NCBI GenBank assembly: GCA_036277075.1
Contig: DASUNQ010000008.1
Location: 1 to 5,168, forward strand
From: DASUNQ01 sp036277075
Lineage (GTDB): Bacteria; Acidobacteriota; Thermoanaerobaculia; Multivoradales; UBA5704
Direction of reading: 5' to 3'
Length of the DNA stretch: 5,168 nt
Shown here: in pieces, positions 1 through 5,168 of the stretch
Numbering within the stretch: the stretch's first letter is position 1
How the letters are laid out: each line of letters opens with the position of its first letter
Made by a program: the position numbers and the translations under genes
The notes under the pieces: generated by a model
Databases searched by the model: none
What the model was told of the DNA's origin: nothing
Seen by the model: only the letters and a program-made list of their open reading frames with translations

Positions 1-1
1 G

Positions 2-1375
2 GCCGCAGGCCTCGACCTCACCGGCGGCGTCGAGGCGGCCGGCGGCCTCGCCTGGACCGGCGGCACGCTGGCCCTCGAGCCCACGACCTTCGGCGTGGCG
101 AGCGGCCGGATCGCGCGCGGCGCCGAGACCCTGGCGCGCGACCTCGCGCTGCGCGGCACGGGGCGGCTCGACCCCTTCCGCCCCGGCACCCTGCGCGGCG
201 CCGCGACGCTCCGCCCGCTCAGCCTCTCGACGACGGTCGCCGGCCGGCTCGCCTCGCTCGGCTTCCTCGATCCCTACCTGGCGAAGGCGCCCTGGCTCGA
301 CCTGCGCGGCGAGGGCCCGCTCGCCGCCACCGTCGAGCTCGACCACGGCCGCCTCGGACGCGGCAGCCGGCTGCGCATCGCGCCAGCGCGCATCGAGGCC
401 GAGTACCTGACCAGCCGCGCGCGCGGCATGGCCACGGTGACCGGCGCGGTGGGCGGGCCGGCGAGCGCTCCGGCGCTCGACCTCCAGGTCCTCTTCGACC
501 GCTTCGAGATCGCCGCGCGGGAGGCGCCCGGCGCCCGCCCCCACCTGCGCGGCCGCGGCCTGCGCCTCACCCTGGCGACCGACGACCTGGACCTGACCCA
601 CGCCGAGCGCGACGTCCGCCTGCGCGTACTCCTGCCCTCCGCCGAGGCGCCGGACCTCGCGGCCTTTAACGGCTACCTCCCGGTCGGCGCCGGTCTCGCG
701 ATCCTCGGGGGCGCCGGCCGTCTGCGCTCGGACTTCACGCTCGAGACCGCCGGCAACCGCGGCCGCGGCGAGCTCGCCTTGTCTTCGACCGGCGTGCGGG
801 TGCGCTTCCACGACCTCGTCCTCGCCGGCGCCCTCGACCTGCGCGCCCGGCTCGCGGCCCCCGACCTGTCGCAGGACCGCTTCGCGCTCGACGGCACCCG
901 CCTGGTCCTCGAACGGGTCGCGTGGAACGAGCTCGGCGAGACGACGCCGGTGCCCGTGGCCGACGGCTGGTGGGCGCACCTCGACTTGACGCGCGGCACC
1001 GTGCGCTGGACCCGCCCGCTGGTCCTCGAGAGCACGGTCGCCGCGCGGATGAAGGACGCGGGGCTCCTGCTGGCCCTCTTCGCCCGCCGGCAGCGGGCGC
1101 TCGGCTGGCTCCAGGGGATCCTCGCCGAGGAGCGGCTGGCGGCACGCGCCGAGCTGCGTTTCGCCGGCGGCGCCATCGAGCTCGACCCGCTGCGCGTCCA
1201 GGGGGACCGGCTCGACCTGCGCACCCGCCTCCGCCTCTCGCCCGAGCGCAAGCGCGGCTACCTCTTCGTCCGCTACGGCCGCCTTGCCACCGGCATCGAG
1301 CTCACCGACGAGCAGCGCACCTACCACCTCCGCCGGCCGCTCGCGTGGTACGAGAGCCGGCGCGGCTTCGAGTAG
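2..1375 (+). CDS. AsmA/TamB-like envelope protein, C-terminal part (5' end outside window)
   Basis: The reading frame is open from base 2 to the TAG at 1373-1375, giving 457 residues without a plausible start. A GTG at 95 has no ribosome binding site and the same kind of sequence continues upstream of it, so the true start lies before the window. The protein is built of alternating short beta-type stretches with repeated 'G.L.L....' patterns (for example around bases 668-850, with a YLPVGAGLAILGGAGRL stretch followed by GRGELALSSTGVRVRF). This style is typical of AsmA, TamB and YhdP-type proteins, which form long beta-grooves across the periplasm and help lipid transport or outer-membrane assembly. 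No cysteine or heme motif is present. It ends in a charged tail (ESRRGFE). The family call rests on the beta-repeat texture and the YLP..G....GG.G.L segment. It is the same strand as the cytochrome genes but separated by 53 bases, so sharing an operon is possible but not shown. Alternative: an unnamed DUF-type AsmA relative. Confidence 0.7.
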   Translation, partial: AAGLDLTGGVEAAGGLAWTGGTLALEPTTFGVASGRIARGAETLARDLALRGTGRLDPFRPGTLRGAATLRPLSLSTTVAGRLASLGFLDPYLAKAPWLDLRGEGPLAATVELDHGRLGRGSRLRIAPARIEAEYLTSRARGMATVTGAVGGPASAPALDLQVLFDRFEIAAREAPGARPHLRGRGLRLTLATDDLDLTHAERDVRLRVLLPSAEAPDLAAFNGYLPVGAGLAILGGAGRLRSDFTLETAGNRGRGELALSSTGVRVRFHDLVLAGALDLRARLAAPDLSQDRFALDGTRLVLERVAWNELGETTPVPVADGWWAHLDLTRGTVRWTRPLVLESTVAARMKDAGLLLALFARRQRALGWLQGILAEERLAARAELRFAGGAIELDPLRVQGDRLDLRTRLRLSPERKRGYLFVRYGRLATGIELTDEQRTYHLRRPLAWYESRRGFE

Positions 1376-1428
1376 CGCCGCCGGCGCCGGCAGGTCCCTT
1401 GCATCGCGGGGGCGATGGCAGCGCCGTC
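1376..1428 (+). other. Intergenic gap upstream of the cytochrome operon
   Basis: This is the only sizeable gap in the window. It contains a perfect 12-base palindrome (GCCGGCGCCGGC, 1380-1391) just after the stop of the AsmA-like gene, but no loop and no following T-run, so a standard intrinsic terminator is not supported. I see no convincing -35/-10 pair. A promoter here would fit the change of function from envelope protein to cytochromes, but the sequence alone does not show one. Confidence 0.4.
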
Positions 1429-2313
1429 ATGAAGGTCACCCCCTTCAAGCTGTTCCTCGGCCTTCTCTACATCACCGCATTCGGCGCCATCTTCTCCTTC
1501 TACCTGGAAGGGCGCTCCTTCTACGGGACGCCGCTCCTCGAGCGGCCGCGGCACGCGGACTTCTGGGCGCTCAAGCCGGGCGGCTTCCGCGGCCACGCCT
1601 TCGGCGTCGTCGGCTCCTCGCTGATGGTGCTGATGCTCCTCTACTCGGCGCGCAAGCGGGTGCGCGCGCTGCGCGGGCTCGGGCGCCTTCGCGAATGGCT
1701 GGACCTGCACATCTTCTGCGGCGTCATCGGGCCGCTGCTCGTCGTCCTGCACAGCTCGTTCAAGGTGCAGGGGCTGGTGGCGCTGAGCTTCTGGTCGATG
1801 ATCGCGGTGGCGCTCTCCGGCGTCCTCGGCCGCTACCTCTACCTGCAGATCCCGCGCACCCGCGCCGGCGACGCGCTGACCCTGGCGGAGACCGAGGGGC
1901 TGCACCGGGACCTCACCCGCCGCCTGCGCGAGGAGCTCGGGCTCGGCGAGGAGCGGCTGGCCGAGCTCGACCGCATCGCCCTCGCCGGCACGACGCCGAC
2001 GGCCGGCGTCGGCCGGCTGCTCCTCGCGCTGCCCTTCCAGTCGATCGCCCTGCGCTGGCGGCTGCGCGCCTTCGCGCGGCGGCTGCGGCGGGAGCTCCGG
2101 GACGCCCCGCCGCGGCTCCTGCGCGAGGTCGGGCGGACGGCGCGGCAGAAGGCGGTGCTCGAGCGCCGGCTCGTCCTCTGGAGCCGGCTGCAGCAGCTCT
2201 TCCACTACTGGCACGTGGTCCACAAGCCGTTCGCCGTCGTCATGTACCTCTTCATGGTGGTCCACGTCGCGACGGCACTCCTCACCGGCTATGGCTGGAG
2301 GCCCGGCCGGTGA
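1429..2313 (+). CDS. Inner-membrane di-heme b-type cytochrome, five predicted helices
   Basis: The 294-residue product has hydrophobic segments at about 9-26, 57-73, 93-111, 116-139 and 262-286. Two helices carry His pairs 14 residues apart: H94/H108 in helix 3 and H265/H279 in helix 5 (H262 is also near). Two His-x13-His helices are the classic pattern for two stacked b hemes, as in cytochrome b and ferric-reductase-like membrane proteins. By the positive-inside rule (RKRVRALRGLGRLR after helix 2, and a very Arg-rich loop at 143-256), H94 and H265 lie near the cytoplasmic face and H108 and H279 near the periplasmic face, so the pairs match up geometrically. There is no CXXCH motif and no FAD or NAD(P)H domain, so quinol is a likelier electron donor than a nicotinamide (inference). 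The ATG at 1429 is chosen because it directly precedes helix 1; its ribosome binding site is weak, and a TTG at 1399 is an alternative. The gene ends by overlapping the 20-heme cytochrome gene, which suggests it feeds electrons to it. The exact family is unknown. Confidence 0.85.
   Translation: MKVTPFKLFLGLLYITAFGAIFSFYLEGRSFYGTPLLERPRHADFWALKPGGFRGHAFGVVGSSLMVLMLLYSARKRVRALRGLGRLREWLDLHIFCGVIGPLLVVLHSSFKVQGLVALSFWSMIAVALSGVLGRYLYLQIPRTRAGDALTLAETEGLHRDLTRRLREELGLGEERLAELDRIALAGTTPTAGVGRLLLALPFQSIALRWRLRAFARRLRRELRDAPPRLLREVGRTARQKAVLERRLVLWSRLQQLFHYWHVVHKPFAVVMYLFMVVHVATALLTGYGWRPGR
2297..2301 (+). promoter_or_regulatory. Shine-Dalgarno site that fixes the GTG start of the 20-heme cytochrome
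   Basis: GGAGG lies 8 bases before the GTG at 2310, inside the end of the cytochrome b gene. It supports GTG 2310 over the in-frame GTG at 2328, which would cut away the charged start of the signal peptide. Confidence 0.75.
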
Positions 2314-4019
2314 GCCCGGGGCGGATCGTGACCGGTCTCCTCCTCGCCGCCGCGCCCGCCGCCGCCCAGCTCTCCCCCGGTCCGCTGAGCCAGCCGCACG
2401 CCCGGCTCGAGGGGACCGCCAACTGCCTCAAGTGCCACCAGACGGGGGAGGGCGTGGCCGCCGCCAAGTGCCTCGACTGCCACCGCGCGCTGCGCGCCCG
2501 CATCGCGGCCGGCCGCGGGCTCCACGCCGGCGCCGCCTTCCGCGCCCGCTGCGAGAGCTGCCACATCGAGCACTACGGGCGGAAGTTCCGGCTCATCGAC
2601 TGGGGCAAGGAGGGGCAGACGCGCTTCGACCACCGCCGGACCGGCTACGCCCTGCAGGGCGCGCACGCCCGTCAGGCCTGCCGCGCCTGCCACCGGCCGG
2701 CCTTCGTGCGCGGCCGGCAGGCGCTGGCGGCGGGCGGCGCCAACCTCCAGCGCACCTTCCTCGGGCTCTCGCCCGCCTGCCTCGCCTGCCATCGCGACGA
2801 GCACCGCGGGCAGGTCGCCGCCAACGGCTGCCTCTCCTGTCACACGATGGCGGGCTGGCGGCCGCCGGCCAAGTTCGATCACGCGCAGACCGACTTTCCG
2901 CTCACCGGCCGCCACCAGGCCGTCGCCTGCGCGAGCTGCCACCCGGCGAAGGCCGACGCCCTCGCCGCCGATCCCGACCGCAAGTTCCTGGTCTTCGCCG
3001 GCGTCGCGCACCAGAGCTGCGCGAGCTGCCACCGCGACCCGCACCAGGGGCGCTTCGGCGCGACCTGCGCGCAGTGCCACTCGACCGCCGGCTGGCGCCA
3101 GGGGGCGCGCGCCGCCTTCGACCACGGCCGCACCGGCTTCCCGCTGACCGGCCGCCACCGCGCGGTGGCCTGCGGGAGCTGCCACAAGGGGCGCGACCGC
3201 GCCGGCGCCGTGGTCTTCGGCCGCATGGCCCACGCGCGCTGCACGGACTGCCACCGCGATCCGCACGCCGGCCGCTTCGGCACCACCTGCACGCAGTGCC
3301 ACTCGACCGCCAACCCCTGGCGCCAGGCCTCGGTGGGCCGCGACTTCGACCACGACAAGACCCGCTTCCCGCTGCGCGGCGGGCACCGCCGGGTGGCCTG
3401 CGACGCCTGCCACCGGCCGGGGCAGCCGCGGCGGGGGCTCAAGTTCGAGCGCTGCGCCGACTGCCACCGAGACCCACACGCCGGACAGTTCGCCGCCCGG
3501 AGCGGCGGCGCGGCGTGCGAGGGGTGCCACCGCGTCGAGGGGTTCTCCCCCTCGACCTTCACCGCCGCTGCGCACCAGAGCTCGCAGTTCCCGCTCGAAG
3601 GCGCCCACCGCGCCGTCCCCTGCATCGCCTGCCACCGCGAGGTCGCGGTGCGCGAGCTGCCCGCGGCGGTGCTCGAGCGGCTCCCGGCCGGCGAGCGGCG
3701 GTCGTCGGCGCGGGTCGTCCAGTTCCGCTTCGCCTCGACCGCCTGCGCCGCCTGCCACGGCGACCCGCACCAGGGGCAGTTCGCGCGCGCCTCGCCGCCG
3801 CTCGGCTGCCCGCAGTGCCACGCGCCGGAGAGCTGGCGCCGCGTCGCCTTCGACCACGACCGCCATTCGCGCTTCAAGCTGGTCGGCGCCCACCGCGACC
3901 TCGCCTGCGGCGCCTGCCATCGCACCGAGACGCGCGACGGCAAGCCGTTCGTGCGCTTCAAGCCGCTGCCCGTCACCTGCGAGGGGTGCCACGGCGGCGA
4001 GACGAGGAGGGGAGGATGA
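2310..4019 (+). CDS. Exported 20-heme c-type cytochrome with three-heme repeats
   Basis: The 569-residue product starts at GTG 2310, overlapping the previous stop as GTGA. Residues 1-20 form a signal peptide (SPGR, then a Leu/Ala core ending AAAAQ-like) with no lipobox, so a soluble periplasmic protein is expected. There are 20 CXXCH heme-attachment motifs, with first Cys at residues 39, 54, 81, 124, 157, 174, 207, 237, 253, 288, 311, 327, 364, 382, 403, 438, 479, 500, 533 and 557. Hemes 4-18 follow a repeat: FDH..T.FPL.G.H..V.C..CH, then C..CHRDPH.G.F, then C..CH followed by a Trp-containing stretch. Another 23 His residues lie outside the motifs, enough for bis-His ligation of all hemes. 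This is the cytochrome c3/c7-like multiheme class used as periplasmic electron wires. Apart from the signal peptide there are no membrane segments. A longer linker (residues 443-478, rich in Arg and Glu) separates hemes 16 and 17. The likely partners are the upstream di-heme b protein as donor and the downstream 10-heme cytochrome. The physiological acceptor cannot be told from the sequence. Confidence 0.95.
   Translation: MSPGRIVTGLLLAAAPAAAQLSPGPLSQPHARLEGTANCLKCHQTGEGVAAAKCLDCHRALRARIAAGRGLHAGAAFRARCESCHIEHYGRKFRLIDWGKEGQTRFDHRRTGYALQGAHARQACRACHRPAFVRGRQALAAGGANLQRTFLGLSPACLACHRDEHRGQVAANGCLSCHTMAGWRPPAKFDHAQTDFPLTGRHQAVACASCHPAKADALAADPDRKFLVFAGVAHQSCASCHRDPHQGRFGATCAQCHSTAGWRQGARAAFDHGRTGFPLTGRHRAVACGSCHKGRDRAGAVVFGRMAHARCTDCHRDPHAGRFGTTCTQCHSTANPWRQASVGRDFDHDKTRFPLRGGHRRVACDACHRPGQPRRGLKFERCADCHRDPHAGQFAARSGGAACEGCHRVEGFSPSTFTAAAHQSSQFPLEGAHRAVPCIACHREVAVRELPAAVLERLPAGERRSSARVVQFRFASTACAACHGDPHQGQFARASPPLGCPQCHAPESWRRVAFDHDRHSRFKLVGAHRDLACGACHRTETRDGKPFVRFKPLPVTCEGCHGGETRRGG
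3070..3089 (+). repeat. Exact 20-base direct repeat, copy 1
   Basis: CGCAGTGCCACTCGACCGCC encodes the third-position heme 9 (AQCHSTA). It is identical to 3292-3311, exactly 222 bases (74 codons) downstream, so the reading frame is kept. It marks the best-conserved neighbouring modules in the array. Confidence 0.85.
3292..3311 (+). repeat. Exact 20-base direct repeat, copy 2
   Basis: Second copy of the repeat at 3070-3089, encoding the TQCHSTA of heme 12. Both copies are followed by a Trp-Arg-Gln stretch (GWRQ against NPWRQ), so the similarity extends past the exact match at protein level. Confidence 0.85.
4005..4015 (+). promoter_or_regulatory. Shine-Dalgarno site for the 10-heme cytochrome
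   Basis: AGGAGG at 4005-4010, followed by GGAGG at 4011-4015, sits just before the ATG at 4016 inside the last codons of the 20-heme gene. It accounts for the purine-rich codons of that protein's TRRGG tail and suggests efficient coupled re-initiation at the ATGA overlap. Confidence 0.75.
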
Positions 4020-4831
4020 GCTCGAGATCGCTCGCCGTCGCCGTGGCGGCGGCGGCCCTGCTTCAGGTCGCCGCGCCGCTCGGCGCGCGCCAGGCCAGCC
4101 CCAACCCGCACGGGCCGCTCCAGGTCGGCTGCGAGCACTGCCACAGCCCGGAGGGCTGGACCCCCCTGCGCCGGCCGCTGCCGTTCGATCACGGCAAGGA
4201 AACCGGCTTTCCGCTGCTCAAGAGCCACTCCGCCGTCGCCTGTCTCGGCTGTCACGAGGACCTGCGCTTCGCCTTCGTCCCCACCGCCTGCGCCGACTGC
4301 CACGAGAACGTCCACCAGGCGACCCTCGGCTTCGACTGCCAGGCCTGCCACACCCCCGGCGGCTGGCACGACCGCGAGGGGATCTTCGCCATCCACGCCG
4401 CCTCGCTGCTGCCGCTCACCGGTGCGCACGCGACGCTCGACTGCGTCGCCTGCCACCGCGAGGCGCCCCCCTTCGAGCACGCGGCGACGCCGGTGGCCTG
4501 CGTCGACTGCCACCTCGAGGACTTCCGCCGCGCCGTGCCCGACCACGTCCGGCTCGGCTTCCCGCGCACCTGCGGCGAGTGCCACGACACCTTCGACTTC
4601 GCCAACGCCGACTTCAGCCAGCACGACCAGCTCTTCCCCATCTTCTCGGGGCCGCACCGCGGCGTCTGGAACTCCTGCAGCGAGTGCCACCCGGGCGGCT
4701 TCCAGAGCTTCACCTGCCTCACCTGCCACGAGCACCGCCGCTCGGAGATGGACGACGAGCACGACGACGTGCGCGGCTACCGCTACGAGAGCTCGGCCTG
4801 TCTCGCCTGCCATCCGACGGGGAGGGAGTAG
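4016..4831 (+). CDS. Exported 10-heme c-type cytochrome
   Basis: The 271-residue product begins with a signal peptide (SSRS, then an Ala/Val/Leu core to about residue 24-27, ending near GARQA) with no lipobox cysteine. It has 10 CXXCH motifs, with first Cys at residues 39, 76, 92, 108, 143, 162, 186, 221, 234 and 262, and 14 other His residues, enough for bis-His ligation. The N-terminal half uses the same repeat as the upstream cytochrome: CEHCH..GW, FDH..TGFPL..H..VAC..CH, C..CHENVH, C..CH..GW. From heme 7 onward the pattern changes to a different module: C.ECH..FDF..F..H..LFPIFSG.H.G.W..C.ECH, CLTCHEH, then a stretch rich in Asp, Glu and His (EMDDEHDD), and GY.YESSACLACHP.G at the end. I have the impression that this ending recurs in cytochrome c3-family proteins of many phyla. 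The first motif, CEHCH, has an extra His between the cysteines. The ATG at 4016 overlaps the previous stop (ATGA). The likely role is to take electrons from the 20-heme protein and pass them outward; acceptor unknown. Confidence 0.95.
   Translation: MSSRSLAVAVAAAALLQVAAPLGARQASPNPHGPLQVGCEHCHSPEGWTPLRRPLPFDHGKETGFPLLKSHSAVACLGCHEDLRFAFVPTACADCHENVHQATLGFDCQACHTPGGWHDREGIFAIHAASLLPLTGAHATLDCVACHREAPPFEHAATPVACVDCHLEDFRRAVPDHVRLGFPRTCGECHDTFDFANADFSQHDQLFPIFSGPHRGVWNSCSECHPGGFQSFTCLTCHEHRRSEMDDEHDDVRGYRYESSACLACHPTGRE
4819..4826 (+). promoter_or_regulatory. Shine-Dalgarno site for the last gene
   Basis: GGGGAGGG, with its GGAGG core at 4821-4825, lies 8 bases before the ATG at 4834 and within the end of the 10-heme gene. 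It supports that start and the idea of one continuous operon. Confidence 0.7.
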
Positions 4832-4833
4832 CC

Positions 4834-5168
4834 ATGCGCCGCCACGCGCCGCCCGCCGCTCTCCTCGCGCTCGTCCTCCTCGCCCTCGGCCCGGCCGCCG
4901 CCGACGCGCAGGCCGGGACCGAGGCCGGCGTCCGCTACCGCACGCCCGAGACCGTCTACCTCGACGCCGGGACGCTCGCCGGCGTGGACGTCGGCGACCG
5001 GCTGGAGGTGGTGCGCGGCGGCGAGACGATCGGCGAGGTCGAGGTCGTCTTCGCCGCCGAGCGCTCCGCCTCCTGCCGCGTGCTGAGCGAGCGCACGCCG
5101 ATCCAGGCCGGCGACCACGTCCGCCTCCCCGGCGGCGGCGCCGTCGCGCGGCCGCCGGAGCCGGGGTC
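4834..5168 (+). CDS. Exported protein with a small beta-rich domain, N-terminal part (3' end outside window)
   Basis: The frame is open from ATG 4834 to the window end, giving 111 whole codons. Residues 1-26 are a signal peptide (MRRHAPP, then a Leu/Ala core ending AAADAQA). Residues about 32-98 read V.YRTPETVYLDAGTLAGVDVGDRLEVVRGG.TIGEVEVVFAAERSASCRV, then an AGD.VRL closing strand. The 'YLDAG...G...GDRLEV.R.G' pattern resembles the SH3-like barrel found at the C-terminus of FlgT and in various exported proteins; it is a resemblance by eye only. After it comes a Gly/Ala/Pro linker (PGGGAVARPPEPG), which suggests a second domain beyond the window. There is no CXXCH; the single Cys81 lies in the domain. 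It starts 2 bases after the 10-heme gene's stop with its own strong ribosome binding site, so it belongs to the operon. An outer-membrane beta-barrel or other anchoring part downstream would fit an electron conduit, but none of it is visible here. Confidence 0.8.
   Translation, partial: MRRHAPPAALLALVLLALGPAAADAQAGTEAGVRYRTPETVYLDAGTLAGVDVGDRLEVVRGGETIGEVEVVFAAERSASCRVLSERTPIQAGDHVRLPGGGAVARPPEPG

Larger units (their letters stand above)
2550..3992 (+). repeat. Protein-level tandem array of three-heme modules
   Basis: Equivalent hemes recur at steps of 83, 81, 76, 74 and 95 residues (hemes 4, 7, 10, 13, 16, 19), 80, 74, 71, 97 and 78 (hemes 5, 8, 11, 14, 17, 20) and 79, 74, 76 and 97 (hemes 6, 9, 12, 15, 18). 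The first module is partial: heme 3 (CESCHIEH..F) matches the second position, but where the third heme should be there is only LIDWGKEGQTRFDH without CXXCH. The last module (hemes 19-20) also lacks its third heme. In the module before heme 16, FDH is replaced by AAH (His422), keeping the histidine. The modules are diverged at DNA level except for short patches, so the array is mostly old. Confidence 0.85.

Noticed and set aside
1380..1391. GC palindrome as a transcription terminator
   Set aside because: It has no loop and no T-run after it, and such palindromes are common by chance at this base composition.
922..1428. Upstream extension of the cytochrome b frame, open from 922
   Set aside because: It overlaps the AsmA-like gene out of frame and has shadow-type composition; hydrophobic helix 1 begins right after the ATG at 1429.
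1284..2309. Upstream extension of the 20-heme cytochrome frame, open from 1284
   Set aside because: It lies under the cytochrome b gene in another frame, reads as Arg/Ala/Pro-rich low-complexity protein typical of GC-rich shadow frames, and the signal peptide with a good ribosome binding site starts at 2310.
2291..4015. Upstream extension of the 10-heme cytochrome frame, open from 2291
   Set aside because: It overlaps the 20-heme gene out of frame and is Arg/Pro-rich throughout; the signal peptide and ribosome binding site place the start at 4016.
2289..4813. Long open frames on the minus strand across the cytochrome genes
   Set aside because: They mirror the codon pattern of the + strand genes: in GC-rich DNA stops are rare on the opposite strand. 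They show no family motifs, and the + strand carries 30 CXXCH motifs in frame.
2550..4830. Repeated TGCCAC-containing segments as a CRISPR or DNA repeat array
   Set aside because: The repetition comes from in-frame CXXCH codons with strong codon bias; spacing is irregular and no exact repeat-spacer structure is present.
4783..5118. Minus-strand open frame over the last gene
   Set aside because: The + strand frame has a ribosome binding site, a signal peptide and a coherent beta-rich domain; the minus frame has none of these.

Overview
The window is very GC-rich (about three quarters G+C by eye). It carries five protein-coding genes, all on the + strand and tightly packed. The set suggests a Gram-negative (diderm) bacterium with abundant c-type cytochromes and anaerobic or metal-type respiration. 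High-GC Acidobacteriota, Myxococcota or Desulfobacterota-like lineages, or similar uncultured phyla, would fit. This is an inference from gene content and composition; there is no rRNA or other marker to fix the taxon.

Layout: (1) bases 2-1375 are the C-terminal part of a large AsmA/TamB-like, beta-rich envelope protein whose start lies upstream of the window. (2) After a 53-base gap, 1429-2313 encodes a five-helix membrane protein with two His-x13-His pairs, the pattern of a di-heme b-type cytochrome. (3) 2310-4019 overlaps it by 4 bases (GTGA) and encodes an exported c-type cytochrome with 20 CXXCH motifs, mostly in three-heme repeats of about 75-95 residues. (4) 4016-4831 overlaps that by 4 bases (ATGA) and encodes a second exported cytochrome with 10 CXXCH motifs. 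(5) Two bases later, 4834 starts an exported protein with a small beta-rich domain, cut off by the window end at 5168.

Genes 2 to 5 look like one translationally coupled operon. A plausible reading is an electron conduit: a quinone-pool-linked di-heme cytochrome b in the inner membrane, a 20-heme plus a 10-heme periplasmic wire (30 c-hemes in total), and possibly an outer-membrane component beginning in gene 5. This resembles extracellular electron transfer modules in general plan, but no gene here matches a named Geobacter or Shewanella component that I can recognise. The most striking detail is that the three-heme repeat seems to continue in phase across the boundary between the two cytochrome genes, as if one long heme array had been split into two exported polypeptides or the two came from a common array.
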